A DNA stretch of 64,000 nucleotides from Pseudomonas fluorescens (GCF_900215245.1 NZ_LT907842.1:4030001-4094000), one strand, 5' to 3'. Positions 17,142 to 29,323 are shown, counted from the first letter of the stretch. Program-made: numbers and translations. Notes: generated by a model from the sequence alone, not told the origin.

Positions 17142-17247
17142 CGGTTATTCCTCGCATTCATCAATGCCCGGACTATACCGCGCAGCCCCGGCGACTGTGA
17201 ACGCAGACGGGTTATTCAGTCTCTGAATGGACGGTCACGCGTGGCGG

Positions 17248-17469
17248 CTAACGGTTTTGTTCCAATGCGTATGCCCGCGCATCGGCTTTATCCCTGAGCT
17301 TGCTGCCGCCCCAGAGGGCGAGTGCGGCTAAAACCAGGGTGCCGAGGCTGATGAGGATCATCTGGCCAGCCATCGGCCCGCCGTGCATGGCGAATAGCCC
17401 TATTCGCACACAGCCGGAAAAGGCCCAGAGATAACCAAGAATTGTCAGTATCCAGCCGCAGATGCGCAT
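17248..17469 (-). CDS. Small membrane protein of unknown function
   Basis: Start set at 17469, eight bases after AAGGA. The 73-residue product has two membrane segments (ICGWILTILGYLWAFSG and MILISLGTLVLAALALWGG) joined by a short loop, and a charged tail (SKLRDKADARAYALEQNR). No family is recognised. It is downstream of the DUF748 gene on the same strand with about a 90-nt gap. Confidence 0.65.
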   Translation of the reverse strand: MRICGWILTILGYLWAFSGCVRIGLFAMHGGPMAGQMILISLGTLVLAALALWGGSKLRDKADARAYALEQNR

Positions 17470-17561
17470 GTTCAGTGTCCTTACCAGTGTTTGAACGTTG
17501 CTCGGCGGCACAATAAACCAGGGCTCAGCCTTGCGCCATGGTTGCCCTGCAGGCGTGTGGT

Positions 17562-18635
17562 TCACTCAGCACTGGGCTTGGGTTGTTCATAGCGCGCATT
17601 GAAGGCCTGGATAAACCCATTGCGCAAAATCGCCAACACTGCCGAGAACGCGCTGAGATTTTGCTGGTGCACGTTGCCGCTGAGTTCTACGCGGGTGGCA
17701 AACTGGTTTTTGTTCTGGTTCTTCAGCACCGTCTCACTGGTGCCGACCACGGCTTCCCAGATCGAGCGAAAGATATTCTTGTCCTTGTTCTCTACATCCT
17801 GTTTCCAATCGAACACTTCTACATCGCGCAGCAACGGTTTGATGTAACCGTTCAACTGGCCGTTGTCCGCCTGGGCTTCGACCACCAGCGCGCCGGTGCC
17901 GGCCTTGAAGTCGAATTTGCCGTAGGCCGAGGCGAAGTCATTCAGGCGCTTGAGCTGGATGTCTTTGGCGCGAAAGCGGAATTCGAAGTCTTCGAAATTG
18001 CTCAGTGGGTCGAAGGCGGCCGTGGCTTCCAGAGGGGCCTGCCCGAGCAGCAGCGCCTTGCCTTCGAAGCTGGCGTCACGTTTGCCCTTCACATCGACGA
18101 CGTTGGTCAGGTTATAGATGCTGGCGTTGACCTCGGTGGCGTAGATATTCACCGCTGGCTTGGACGTGAAGTTGTGGAAGGCGATCTTGCCGTCCTGAAT
18201 GCGCACTTCGTTGAGGGTGATCGGCAGCAATTTGCTCAATTGCTCGCGCCAGTCGGTGCCTTTACCGGTCTGAGACGCCTGTTGGTTGCCGCCGTCGACG
18301 AAATTCAGCTCCGGCTGGAAGAACTGCGCCTCCGCGACCACCGCATGGTCGTACCACAGCGAATGCCAGCTCACCGACAGGTCGATCACCGGCGCCTTGA
18401 CGAACGGTACCGGCACCTTGCCGTCGACCTTGACGATCTGCAGGCCGTTGATCTTGTAGGCGCCGCGCCACAGGGCCACGTCCACGTCCGTGACCTGGCC
18501 GCGGTAATCGCCCATGTCGGCGAGCTTGTCGTTCAGGTAGTTGCGCACCAGGTAGGGCAGGGCGAGATCCAGAGCGATCAGTACGACCACCAGTATGGCG
18601 ACGATCCATAGCAGCCCACTGTAGCGACGTTTCAT
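17562..18635 (-). CDS. DUF748 (AsmA-like) membrane-anchored protein
   Basis: Start chosen at 18635 (MKRRYSGLLWIVAILVVV), nine bases after GGAG; the ATG at 18650 has no ribosome site. The 357-residue product has one N-terminal membrane helix and a long periplasmic part with repeated beta segments. VDVALWRGAYKINGLQIVK and the LLPITLNEVRIQDGKIAFHNF segment are typical DUF748 features, a family related to AsmA/TamB-like lipid-transfer proteins. A role in envelope lipid handling is inferred from the family only. Confidence 0.8.
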   Translation of the reverse strand: MKRRYSGLLWIVAILVVVLIALDLALPYLVRNYLNDKLADMGDYRGQVTDVDVALWRGAYKINGLQIVKVDGKVPVPFVKAPVIDLSVSWHSLWYDHAVVAEAQFFQPELNFVDGGNQQASQTGKGTDWREQLSKLLPITLNEVRIQDGKIAFHNFTSKPAVNIYATEVNASIYNLTNVVDVKGKRDASFEGKALLLGQAPLEATAAFDPLSNFEDFEFRFRAKDIQLKRLNDFASAYGKFDFKAGTGALVVEAQADNGQLNGYIKPLLRDVEVFDWKQDVENKDKNIFRSIWEAVVGTSETVLKNQNKNQFATRVELSGNVHQQNLSAFSAVLAILRNGFIQAFNARYEQPKPSAE

Positions 18636-18759
18636 GTTCAGGTTCTCCATCGGTATAGGCGGTGGACCGCGTGTATTGGCGCAACGTTCCTCTGACTGGA
18701 CGCCTCCCTACCTGAGGCATACCCTTGGAGCCTTATTGAAATTGCCTTAAGGACCCGTC

Positions 18760-19734
18760 ATGAGCCGCATCTTTGCAGACAACGCGCACTCCATCGGTAA
18801 CACGCCCCTGGTTCAGATCAACCGCATCGCACCGCGTGGCGTGACCATCCTGGCCAAGATCGAAGGGCGTAACCCGGGTTATTCGGTGAAGTGCCGCATT
18901 GGCGCAAACATGATCTGGGACGCCGAAAGCACCGGCAAACTCAAACCCGGCATGACCATTGTAGAACCGACCTCCGGCAACACCGGCATTGGCCTGGCGT
19001 TCGTCGCCGCCGCCCGTGGCTACAAGCTGCTGCTGACCATGCCGTCGTCCATGAGCATTGAGCGCCGCAAAGTGCTCAAGGCCCTGGGCGCCGAGCTGGT
19101 GCTGACCGAGCCGGCCAAGGGCATGAAGGGCGCTATCGAAAAGGCTGCCGAGATCCTCGCCAGCGACCCGGCGAGCTACTTTATGCCGGCCCAGTTCGAA
19201 AACCCGGCCAACCCGGCGATCCACGAGAAAACCACCGGCCCGGAGATCTGGAACGACACCGATGGCGCCGTGGACGTACTGGTGGCGGGGGTGGGCACCG
19301 GCGGCACCATTACCGGTGTGTCGCGCTATATCAAGAACATTGCCGGCAAGCCGATTCTGTCGGTGGCCGTTGAACCCTTCGCCTCGCCCGTGATTACCCA
19401 GGCGCTGGCCGGTGAAGAGATCAAACCCAGCCCGCATAAAATCCAGGGCATTGGCGCCGGTTTCGTGCCGAAAAACCTCGATCTGTCGATGGTTGACCGT
19501 GTGGAGCTGGTGACCGACGACGAATCCAAGGCCATGGCCCGGCGCTTGATGCAGGAAGAGGGGATTCTGTGCGGAATCTCCTGCGGCGCCGCCATGGCGG
19601 TGGCGGTACGTCTGGCCGAGAAACCGGAAATGCAGGGCAAGACCATCGTGGTGGTGCTGCCGGACTCCGGTGAGCGCTACCTGTCGAGCATGTTGTTCAG
19701 TGATTTGTTTACCGAGCAAGAAAACCAGGCCTGA
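18760..19734 (+). CDS. cysK: Cysteine synthase A (O-acetylserine sulfhydrylase)
   Basis: A 324-residue PLP enzyme. The PLP lysine is in GYSVKCRIG (about residue 45), the substrate loop is [10 protein letters not shown], the phosphate-binding loop is [10 protein letters not shown], and the CysK/CysM signature [22 protein letters not shown] is complete. It makes cysteine from O-acetylserine and sulfide in the cytoplasm. The CysK-type start ([19 protein letters not shown]) and length favour CysK over CysM. AAGGA lies 7 nt before the ATG. Confidence 0.94.
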   Translation: MSRIFADNAHSIGNTPLVQINRIAPRGVTILAKIEGRNPGYSVKCRIGANMIWDAESTGKLKPGMTIVEPTSGNTGIGLAFVAAARGYKLLLTMPSSMSIERRKVLKALGAELVLTEPAKGMKGAIEKAAEILASDPASYFMPAQFENPANPAIHEKTTGPEIWNDTDGAVDVLVAGVGTGGTITGVSRYIKNIAGKPILSVAVEPFASPVITQALAGEEIKPSPHKIQGIGAGFVPKNLDLSMVDRVELVTDDESKAMARRLMQEEGILCGISCGAAMAVAVRLAEKPEMQGKTIVVVLPDSGERYLSSMLFSDLFTEQENQA

Positions 19735-19765
19735 TCGGTTATCGGTGGCGGGCGGGGCCGACGTC

Positions 19766-19857
19766 TTCGCGGGCAAGCCCGCTCCCACATTTGATCTTCG
19801 CTGCTTTGAGCATCGTGTTCGCTTAACGGAACTGCATTAGGGCAAGCCCGCTCACCA
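19766..19857. repeat. Single REP and partial REP remnant
   Basis: A right-type REP arm (TTCGCGGGCAAGCCCGCTCCCACA, 19766-19789) stands without a partner. A truncated arm (GGCAAGCCCGCTCACCA) at 19841-19857 points the same way. Between cysK and lpxO (about 280 bp without a gene) nothing else is seen except a small hairpin, TCCCGT-TG-ACGGGA, at 19963-19976. Confidence 0.6.
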
Positions 19858-20013
19858 TAAGGGTTCGACTCGCCACAGGGTTTTGATTTATGTCAGCCGG
19901 TCGGCCCAGGCCTTCTGCATAATGGCCCAACTGTTTATCATGGCCGGCTGCTACGTCTGGTTTCCCGTTGACGGGAGGTTGCTGGCCAGGCGCTTATTTC
20001 CAGGAGTTGCTGC

Positions 20014-20952
20014 ATGACCTTTTCTTTGGCCGCCAAACTGTCGGTGCTGCTGTTGTTTATCGGCAGCACGCTGTATGTGCACCTGCGCGGCAAGGCCCGT
20101 TTGCCGATGTTGCGCCAGTTCGTCAACCATTCGGCGCTGTTCGCCCCGTATAACGCTTTGATGTATCTGTTCTCGGCTGTGCCGTCCAAGCCGTACCTGG
20201 ACCGCAGCAAGTTCCCCGAGCTGGATGTGCTCAAGGACAACTGGGAAGTGATTCGCGAAGAGGCGATGCACCTGTTCGACGAGGGGTACATCCGCGCCGC
20301 CGAAAAGAACAACGACGCCGGTTTCGGTTCGTTTTTCAAGAAGGGCTGGAAGCGCTTCTACCTCAAGTGGTACGACAAACCGCTGCCATCGGCCGAGGCC
20401 CTGTGCCCGAAGACCGTGGCGCTGGTCAGCAGCATCCCCAACGTCAAGGGCGCAATGTTTGCGCTGCTGCCGGGTGGCAGCCACCTCAACCCGCACCGCG
20501 ACCCGTTTGCCGGTTCGCTGCGTTATCACCTGGGCTTGTCCACGCCCAACTCCGACGACTGCCGCATCTTCGTCGATGGCCAGGTCTACGCCTGGCGCGA
20601 TGGTGAAGACGTGATGTTCGATGAAACCTACGTGCACTGGGTGAAGAACGAGACGGAAAAGACCCGAGTGATTCTGTTCTGCGACATCGAACGCCCGCTG
20701 AGCAACCGGGTAATGACGCGCATCAACCGCTGGGTCAGCAAACAATTGGGCCGCGCCACGGCGCCGCAAAACCTCGACGATGAGCGTGTGGGCGGGATCA
20801 ACCAGGCCTATGCCTGGAGCAAGGCCTTCAGCGACAAGTTCAGCGGTGTGGTCAAGCAGTGGAAGCGCAAGCATCCAAAGGCCTACCGCATTGCACGGCC
20901 GGTGCTGGCGGTGGTTGTGCTGGTGTTGTTGTGGAAGTGGTTGTTCGGCTAA
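20014..20952 (+). CDS. lpxO: Lipid A 2-hydroxylase LpxO (aspartyl/asparaginyl beta-hydroxylase family)
   Basis: A 312-residue Fe(II)/2-oxoglutarate oxygenase. It has an N-terminal membrane segment (LAAKLSVLLLFIGSTLYVHL) and an oxygenase core with the HxD...H metal set (HLNPHRDPFAGSLRYHLGL and ETYVHWVKNETEKTR). At the C-terminus is a basic stretch (QWKRKHPKAYRIARP) followed by a short membrane anchor (VLAVVVLVLLWKWLFG). LpxO adds a 2-hydroxyl to a lipid A acyl chain at the inner membrane. AGGAG lies 7 nt before the ATG. The last 33 codons plus stop are the first member of a five-unit tandem array that runs to the acnA gene. Confidence 0.9.
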   Translation: MTFSLAAKLSVLLLFIGSTLYVHLRGKARLPMLRQFVNHSALFAPYNALMYLFSAVPSKPYLDRSKFPELDVLKDNWEVIREEAMHLFDEGYIRAAEKNNDAGFGSFFKKGWKRFYLKWYDKPLPSAEALCPKTVALVSSIPNVKGAMFALLPGGSHLNPHRDPFAGSLRYHLGLSTPNSDDCRIFVDGQVYAWRDGEDVMFDETYVHWVKNETEKTRVILFCDIERPLSNRVMTRINRWVSKQLGRATAPQNLDDERVGGINQAYAWSKAFSDKFSGVVKQWKRKHPKAYRIARPVLAVVVLVLLWKWLFG

Positions 20953-20971
20953 TTTGAAACGCGGTTAAAAA

Positions 20972-21060
20972 TGTGGGAGCGGGCTTGCTCGCGAAAGCGG
21001 TGGTTCAGTCAAGAATGTATCGACTGACACTCCGCATTCGCGAGCAAGCCCGCTCCCACA
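20972..21060. repeat. REPIN of array unit 1
   Basis: Class I inverted REP arms with spacer TTCAGTCAAGAATGTATCGACTGACACTC. It lies 19 nt after the lpxO stop, where it would cap the 3' end of the transcript as a stem-loop. Confidence 0.92.
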
Positions 21061-21099
21061 TTGGGTTTTGCAGTGTTGCTTACGACGCGATCAGTTGGC

Positions 21100-21201
21100 G
21101 TCAAGCAGTGGAAGCGCAAGCATCCAAAGGCCTACCGCATTGCGCGGCCGGTGCTGGCGGTAATCGTGCTGGTGCTGTTGTGGAAGTGTTTGTTCGGCTA
21201 A
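21100..21201 (+). pseudogene. lpxO C-terminal cassette, copy 1
   Basis: 34 codons in frame with lpxO's last residues. Compared with the real gene it has three synonymous changes, V to I in the membrane segment (gtt to atc) and W to C (KWLFG to KCLFG). It has no start codon or ribosome site and is not expected to be translated. Confidence 0.88.
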
Positions 21202-21220
21202 TTTGAAACGCGGTTAAAAA

Positions 21221-21310
21221 TGTGGGAGCGGGCTTGCTCGCGAAAGCGGTGGGTCGGTCAATTAATCTATCGACTGACACTCCGCATTCGCGAGCAAGCC
21301 CGCTCCCACA
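21221..21310. repeat. REPIN of array unit 2
   Basis: Class I arms; the spacer reads GTCGGTCAATTAATCTATCGACTGACACTC, which differs from unit 1. Confidence 0.9.
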
Positions 21311-21349
21311 TTGGGTTTTGCAGTGTTGCTTACGACGCGATCAGCTGGC

Positions 21350-21451
21350 GTCACGCAGTGGAAGCGCAAGCATCCAAAGGCCTACCGCATTGCGCGGCCG
21401 GTGCTGGCGGTGGTTGTGCTGGTGCTGTTGTGGAAGTGGCTGTTCGGCTAA
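21350..21451 (+). pseudogene. lpxO C-terminal cassette, copy 2
   Basis: An intact 34-codon tail with one amino acid change (K to T at the second codon) and three synonymous changes relative to lpxO. The membrane segment is unchanged in protein sequence. Confidence 0.88.
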
Positions 21452-21470
21452 TTTGAAACGCGGTTAAAAA

Positions 21471-21560
21471 TGTGGGAGCGGGCTTGCTCGCGAAAGCGGT
21501 GGGTCAGTCAATTAATCTATCGACTGACACTCCGCATTCGCGAGCAAGCCCGCTCCCACA
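21471..21560. repeat. REPIN of array unit 3
   Basis: Nearly identical to the REPIN of unit 2 (one spacer base differs, GTCAGTCAATTAATC). Confidence 0.9.
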
Positions 21561-21599
21561 TTGGGTTTTGCAGTGTTGCTTACGACGCGATCAGCTGGC

Positions 21600-21701
21600 G
21601 TAACGCAGTGGAAGCGCAAGCATCCAAAGGCCTACCGCATTGCGCGGCCGGTGCTGGCGGTCGTCGTGCTGGTGCTGTTGTGGAAGTGGCTGTTCGGCTA
21701 A
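21600..21701 (+). pseudogene. lpxO C-terminal cassette, copy 3
   Basis: An intact tail with six synonymous changes (including gtg gtt to gtc gtc) and one replacement (K to T) relative to lpxO. This is a marked excess of silent changes for an untranslated sequence, though the counts are small. Confidence 0.88.
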
Positions 21702-21720
21702 TTTGAAACGCGGTTAAAAA

Positions 21721-21808
21721 TGTGGGAGCGGGCTTGCTCGCGAATGCGGTGGGTCAGTCAAGAATGTATCGACTGACACTGCGCATTCGCGAGCAAGCCC
21801 GCTCCCAC
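21721..21808. repeat. REPIN of array unit 4
   Basis: Class I arms; the spacer again resembles unit 1 (GTCAGTCAAGAATGTATCGACTGACACTG), so units do not differ in a simple stepwise order. Confidence 0.9.
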
Positions 21809-21848
21809 TTTTGGTTTTGCAATGTTGCTTACGACGCGATCAGCTGGC

Positions 21849-21974
21849 GTCAAGCAGTGGAAGCGCAAGCATTCAAAGGCCTACCGCATTGCGCTGCCGT
21901 TGCTGGCGGTAATCGTGCTGGTGCTGGTGCTGGTGCTGGTGCTGGTGCTGTTGTGGAAGTGGTTGTTCGGCTAA
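21849..21974 (+). pseudogene. lpxO C-terminal cassette, copy 4, with hexamer expansion
   Basis: The tail carries five CTGGTG hexamers (21918-21947) where lpxO has one Leu-Val unit, adding 24 nt and eight residues (LVLVLVLV) to the membrane anchor while keeping frame and stop. Other changes are P to S, R to L, V to L, V to I and three silent ones. Confidence 0.88.
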
Positions 21975-21993
21975 TTTGAAACGCGGTTAAAAA

Positions 21994-22081
21994 TGTGGGA
22001 GCGGGCTTGCTCGCGAAAGCGGTGGGTCAGTCAAGAATGTATCGACTGACACTGCGCTTTCGCGAGCAAGCCCGCTCCCAC
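21994..22081. repeat. REPIN of array unit 5
   Basis: Class I arms (GCGCTTTCGCGAGCAAGCCCG on the right side). It lies directly between the last cassette and the acnA stop codon, so it also sits at the 3' end of the acnA transcript. Confidence 0.9.
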
Positions 22082-22101
22082 TTTTGGTTTTGCAGTGTTG
22101 C

Positions 22102-24843
<2,742 letters not shown>

Positions 24844-25039
24844 TACATGACTCCTTATGGTCCGCACGGCTACGGACCTGACGGGACGAACAGAGCTTTC
24901 AACTTAGCCCTGTTTTCATTAGCAGGCTAATAACTGGACTCTATCGTTAAGTCCAAGGTTCCGAACTCGGCTATCATGCGCGCGTTTTCATGACAGGTAT
25001 TGCGATAGCGCAATGCCGGTTGAGTCACCAGGAGAGTTG

Positions 25040-26116
25040 ATGAACACCCTTTTTATGCACTGCCGCCCGGGTTTTGAAGGCGAAGTCTGTTCCGAGATCG
25101 CGGAACACGCCGCGCGCCTGAACGTTTCCGGCTATGCCAAGACCAAGACCGGCAGCGCCTGCGCCGAATTTGTCTGCACCGAAGAAGACGGCGCCCAGCG
25201 CCTGATGCACGGCCAGCGCTTTGCCGAGCTGATCTTCCCGAGGCAGTGGGCGCGCGGGGTATTCATCGACCTGCCGGAAACCGACCGCATCAGCGTGATC
25301 CTCGCCCACCTGCAAGGCTTCCCGGTGTGCGGCAGCCTGTGGCTGGAGATGGTCGACACCAACGACGGCAAGGAACTCTCCAACTTCTGCAAGAAATTCG
25401 AAGTGCACTTGCGCAAAGCCTTGTTGAACGCCGGCAAGCTGGTGGATGACCCGAGCAAGCCGCGCCTGCTGCTGACCTTCAAAAGCGGCCGCGAAGTGTT
25501 CATGGGCCTGGCTGAGTCGAATAACTCGGCGATGTGGCCCATGGGCATCCCGCGCCTGAAATTCCCGCGTGAGGCGCCAAGCCGTTCGACCCTGAAACTG
25601 GAAGAAGCCTGGCACCACTTCATCCCCCGCGACCAGTGGGACGAGCGCCTGCACGGCGACATGACCGGTGTCGACCTCGGCGCCGCCCCTGGCGGTTGGA
25701 CCTGGCAGTTGGTCAACCGCGGCATGCTGGTGACCGCCATCGACAACGGGCCGATGGCCGAAAGCCTGATGGACACTGGCCTGGTGCAGCATTTGATGGC
25801 TGACGGCTTTACCTTCGTGCCCAAGCAACCGGTAGACTGGATGGTCTGCGATATCGTCGAGAAACCGGCGCGTAACGCGGCCCTCCTGGAAACCTGGATC
25901 GGCGAGGGCTATTGCCGCGAGGCGGTGGTGAACCTGAAGTTGCCGATGAAGCAGCGTTACGCTGAAGTGAAACGCTTGCTGGAGCGTATTGAAGACGGTT
26001 TCAAGGCGCGGGGCATTCGCGTGGAAATCGGCTGCAAGCAGCTGTACCACGACCGTGAGGAAGTGACTTGCCACCTGCGTCGGCTGGTGGATGTGAAGAA
26101 GACCAAGTCGCGCTGA
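25040..26116 (+). CDS. rlmM: 23S rRNA 2'-O-ribose C2498 methyltransferase RlmM
   Basis: Start chosen at ATG 25040, five bases after GGAG. The 358-residue protein has an N-terminal THUMP-like region (MNTLFMHCRPGFEGEVCSEI) and a C-terminal Rossmann methyltransferase. Motif I is VDLGAAPGGWTWQLV (about residues 212-226), WMVCDIVEKP supplies motif IV with the catalytic Asp, and NLKLPMKQRY the catalytic Lys. It methylates C2498 of 23S rRNA. It is divergent from acnA, with 196 bp between starts. Confidence 0.95.
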   Translation: MNTLFMHCRPGFEGEVCSEIAEHAARLNVSGYAKTKTGSACAEFVCTEEDGAQRLMHGQRFAELIFPRQWARGVFIDLPETDRISVILAHLQGFPVCGSLWLEMVDTNDGKELSNFCKKFEVHLRKALLNAGKLVDDPSKPRLLLTFKSGREVFMGLAESNNSAMWPMGIPRLKFPREAPSRSTLKLEEAWHHFIPRDQWDERLHGDMTGVDLGAAPGGWTWQLVNRGMLVTAIDNGPMAESLMDTGLVQHLMADGFTFVPKQPVDWMVCDIVEKPARNAALLETWIGEGYCREAVVNLKLPMKQRYAEVKRLLERIEDGFKARGIRVEIGCKQLYHDREEVTCHLRRLVDVKKTKSR

Positions 26117-26140
26117 CGTTGAGCCGCACGCCGCTCAAAA

Positions 26141-26228
26141 TGTGGGAGCTGGCTTGCCTGCGATGGCGGTATAACAGTCGAAATTTATAGTGAATGTGCC
26201 CCTTATCGCGGGCAAGCCCGCTCCCACA
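26141..26228. repeat. Mosaic REPIN
   Basis: The left arm is class II (GTGGGAGCTGGCTTGCCTGCGATGGCGG) while the right arm is of the TATCGCGGGCAAGCCCGCTCCCACA type, so the two arms belong to different sequence groups. It sits between rlmM and tusA, which read the same way. Confidence 0.85.
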
Positions 26229-26257
26229 GGAGAGTGGGTCTGTTTCAGGAGTGATGT

Positions 26258-26509
26258 ATGAATCAGCCTCTCGATTTGCCCGTAGACGCCGTGCTCGACG
26301 CCACCGGCCTCAACTGCCCGGAACCGGTGATGATGCTGCACCAGCACATCCGTGACCTGCCGCCTGGCGGCCTGCTCAAGGTGATCGCGACCGACCCGTC
26401 GACCCGCCGCGATATTCCCAAGTTCTGTGTGTTCCTGGACCACGAACTGGTGGATCAGCAGGAACACGCCGGTACGTACCTGTACTGGATTCGCAAGAAG
26501 TCCGCTTAA
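26258..26509 (+). CDS. tusA: Sulfurtransferase TusA
   Basis: An 83-residue protein of the SirA/TusA family with the active-site cysteine in [14 protein letters not shown] (Cys20) and the family's C-P-x-P motif. It relays sulfur from cysteine desulfurase toward tRNA 2-thiouridine formation and other cofactors. AGGAG lies 6 nt before the ATG. The stop overlaps that of the convergent MATE gene by four bases. Confidence 0.95.
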   Translation: MNQPLDLPVDAVLDATGLNCPEPVMMLHQHIRDLPPGGLLKVIATDPSTRRDIPKFCVFLDHELVDQQEHAGTYLYWIRKKSA

Positions 26510-27888
26510 ACCCGGCGAATCCGCCGGCGCGCGCTGCGTGCCAGGCGGATCACCAGCATCGCCGCGGCGCAGCTCAAGCCCACGATCAGCCCTTGCCACA
26601 GGCCGCTCGGCCCACTCGCCGCGCCCAGCCAATCGGTCAGCCCCAGGGCATAACCCACCGGCAACCCCACGCCCCAGTAAGCAAACAAGGTCAGCACCAT
26701 GGTCACCCGTGTGTCCTGGTAGCCGCGCAGCGCGCCGGCAGCGGTGACCTGGATCGCGTCGGAGAACTGGAACAGCGCCGCAAACACGATCAGCATCGAC
26801 GCCACGTGGATCACCCGCGGGTCAGGCGTGTAAATCGTGGCAATCTGTTCGCGAAACAGCAGCATCAGGCTGCAGGACAGGCACGCGTAGGTCAGTGCCG
26901 TGCCCATGCCGACCCCGGCGGCAAAGCGTGCTTCGCGCGGCTCGCCACGGCCCAATGCCTGGCCGACCCGCACCGTGACCGCCATGCTCAGCGAATAGGG
27001 GATCATGAACACCAGCGAGCTGAAGTTCAGCGCGATCTGGTGCCCGGCCACCACGTTGGCGCCCAGGCTGCCGATCAGCAGGGCGATCACCGCAAAGATG
27101 CTCGATTCGGCAAACACCGCGATCCCGATCGGCAGGCCGATGCCCAGCACGCGCTTGATCACGGCCCATTGCGGCCAGTCGAAACGCTTGAACAACTCGC
27201 TGCTCTGGTACGCCGGTGCCCAGCGGGTCCAGGCGGCGAGGCCGAGCATCATCACCCACATCACAATCGCCGTGGCCCAGCCACAGCCCACGCCGCCCAT
27301 GGCCGGCACACCGAAGTGGCCATAAATGAACACGTAGTTCAGTGGAATGTTCAACGCCAGCCCGCACAGGCCCATGACCATGCTCGGGCGCGTACGGCCC
27401 AGGCCATCACTGAAGCAACGCAACACGTAATACAGGGCGATGGCGGGCATGCCCGATGCGATGCCGTGCAGGTAGGCCATGCACGGTTTGATCAGCTCGG
27501 GGTCGACATTCATCGCATGCAGGATCGGCTCGGCGCTGATCAGCATCAGCAGGGCAGCGATGCCCACCACCCCTGCCAGCCACAGGGATTGGCGCACCAG
27601 CGGGCCAATCTCGGTGTGGTGACCGGCGCCGAAGCGCTGAGCGACTTTGGGCGTGGTGGCCAGCAGCGTGCCGGTCATCAGCAGGTACACCGGAATCCAG
27701 ATCGAGTTGCCCAAGGCCACGGCCGCCAGGTCTCGCGGGCTCACGCGCCCGGCCATCACCGCATCGACGAAGCCCATGGCAGTGGTGGCGAGTTGGCCGA
27801 TCATGATCGGCAGGGCCAGGGTCAGCAGGCTGCGCACCTCGCGACTGACGCGGGCGGGGCGGGAGAGGGGGGCGGTGGCGGTGTTCAC
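26506..27888 (-). CDS. MATE family multidrug efflux pump (NorM/PmpM type)
   Basis: A 460-residue protein with twelve predicted membrane segments. The N-terminal [27 protein letters not shown] is the MATE signature, and a second repeat starts near residue 240 ([17 protein letters not shown]). The GTG start (27886-27888) gives a short basic N-terminus. Such pumps export cationic drugs using a proton or sodium gradient. It is probably monocistronic. Confidence 0.92.
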   Translation of the reverse strand: MNTATAPLSRPARVSREVRSLLTLALPIMIGQLATTAMGFVDAVMAGRVSPRDLAAVALGNSIWIPVYLLMTGTLLATTPKVAQRFGAGHHTEIGPLVRQSLWLAGVVGIAALLMLISAEPILHAMNVDPELIKPCMAYLHGIASGMPAIALYYVLRCFSDGLGRTRPSMVMGLCGLALNIPLNYVFIYGHFGVPAMGGVGCGWATAIVMWVMMLGLAAWTRWAPAYQSSELFKRFDWPQWAVIKRVLGIGLPIGIAVFAESSIFAVIALLIGSLGANVVAGHQIALNFSSLVFMIPYSLSMAVTVRVGQALGRGEPREARFAAGVGMGTALTYACLSCSLMLLFREQIATIYTPDPRVIHVASMLIVFAALFQFSDAIQVTAAGALRGYQDTRVTMVLTLFAYWGVGLPVGYALGLTDWLGAASGPSGLWQGLIVGLSCAAAMLVIRLARSARRRIRRV

Positions 27889-28007
27889 GTGCGGGTGTCC
27901 AGTAAAAGAGTTGCAAAGGACGGCGAAGTCTACGCGCTGACGCAGTGGTCAGGAAAAAACCTGTGTTAGCGATTTGTAATGCGATCTTCCGGCTGGCACC
28001 GACCCCT

Positions 28008-28095
28008 TGTGGGAGCTGGCTTGCCTGCGATGGCATCATCTCGGTGTTGAGCGACAGAATGAGTGGCCTGCATTGCAGGCAAGCCAGCTCCCACA
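28008..28095. repeat. REPIN, class II
   Basis: Two class II arms (GTGGGAGCTGGCTTGCCTGCGATGGC and GCAGGCAAGCCAGCTCCCACA) lie between the divergent MATE and pdxB genes; this is one of the few REPINs here in a divergent region. The rest of this 286-bp gap shows nothing recognised. Confidence 0.85.
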
Positions 28096-28174
28096 TAAGC
28101 ACTGCCCACCTGGCATCTGCGCTGGAACGCAGGTCGCATCCCTGTACACTGCTGGTCCGCGAAAGGAGCCTGCC

Positions 28175-29317
28175 ATGCTGATTGTTGCCGACGAAAATAT
28201 CCCGCTGCTCGATGCCTTTTTTGAAGGGTTTGGCGAAATTCGCCGAGTGCCCGGCCGTTCCATCGACCGTGCCACGGTCGAGCAGGCCGATGTGCTGCTG
28301 GTGCGCTCGGTGACCAACGTCAATCGCGCCTTGCTGGAAGGCACGCAAGTGCGCTTTGTCGGCACCTGCACCATCGGCACCGATCACCTGGACCTGGATT
28401 ACTTCAAGCAGGCCGGTATCGCCTGGTCCAGCGCCCCTGGCTGCAATGCGCGGGGCGTGGTGGACTATGTGCTGGGCAGCTTGCAGACCCTGGCCGAGAT
28501 CGAAGGCGCCGACCTTAACCAGCGCACCTACGGTGTGGTGGGTGCCGGTGAAGTGGGCGCTCGCCTGGTGACGGTACTCAAGGGCCTGGGCTGGAACGTA
28601 TTGGTGTGTGACCCGCCGCGCCAGATTGCCGAAGACGGTGATTACGTCAGCCTGCAGCAGATTATCGAGCAGTGCGATGTGATCAGCCTGCACACACCGC
28701 TGACCAAGTCCGGTAACGGCTCCACCTGGCACCTGCTTGATCGCGAACGGCTCAACCGCCTCAAGCCCGGCACCTGGCTGATCAACGCCAGCCGTGGCCC
28801 GGTGGTGGACAACGCCGCCCTGCGCGAGGTGTTGCTGCAACGCGAAGACCTGCAAGCCGTGCTGGATGTGTGGGAAGGCGAGCCGCAAGTAGACGTCGAC
28901 CTGGCCGACCTGTGCGTGCTGGCTACTCCCCATATCGCCGGCTACAGCCTCGACGGCAAACAGCGTGGTACCGCGCAGATTTACCAGGCACTTTGCGCCC
29001 ACCTGGGCCACGAACCGAGCATTCAGTTAAGTGATCTGCTGCCGCAACCGTGGCTGGCCGAGGTGCACCTGAATGCATCGACCGACCCGGCCTGGGCGTT
29101 GGCGACCTTGTGTCGCAGCGTGTACGACCCCCGCCGGGATGATGCGGATTTCCGGCGCAGCCTTGTCGGCACCGTGGAAGAGCAACGCAAGGCGTTCGAC
29201 CTGCTGCGCAAGCACTACCCGGAGCGGCGTGAGATTGATGGCTTGAAAGTCCGCATCAACGGCGAATCGGCGCAGTTGTCGAACATCGTGTCGGCGCTGG
29301 GTGCGGTAGCGCTTTAA
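28175..29317 (+). CDS. pdxB: Erythronate-4-phosphate dehydrogenase
   Basis: Start at 28175, six bases after AAGGAG. The 380-residue protein has the D-2-hydroxyacid dehydrogenase core ([19 protein letters not shown] as the NAD fold, [14 protein letters not shown] with the substrate Arg, VWEGEPQVD and [12 protein letters not shown] with the catalytic Glu/His). It also has the extra C-terminal dimerisation domain found only in PdxB (about residues 290-380). It catalyses the second step of deoxyxylulose-5-phosphate-dependent pyridoxal phosphate synthesis. Confidence 0.95.
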   Translation: MLIVADENIPLLDAFFEGFGEIRRVPGRSIDRATVEQADVLLVRSVTNVNRALLEGTQVRFVGTCTIGTDHLDLDYFKQAGIAWSSAPGCNARGVVDYVLGSLQTLAEIEGADLNQRTYGVVGAGEVGARLVTVLKGLGWNVLVCDPPRQIAEDGDYVSLQQIIEQCDVISLHTPLTKSGNGSTWHLLDRERLNRLKPGTWLINASRGPVVDNAALREVLLQREDLQAVLDVWEGEPQVDVDLADLCVLATPHIAGYSLDGKQRGTAQIYQALCAHLGHEPSIQLSDLLPQPWLAEVHLNASTDPAWALATLCRSVYDPRRDDADFRRSLVGTVEEQRKAFDLLRKHYPERREIDGLKVRINGESAQLSNIVSALGAVAL

Positions 29318-29323
29318 GCACCC

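Noticed and set aside
21220..21979. Repeated short reading frames of about 78 codons, and a CRISPR-like look of the region
   Set aside because: These frames run through the REPINs and out-of-frame copies of the lpxO tail, differ at each copy and have no ribosome sites. The units are about 250 bp with no short direct repeats and unique spacers, so this is not CRISPR.
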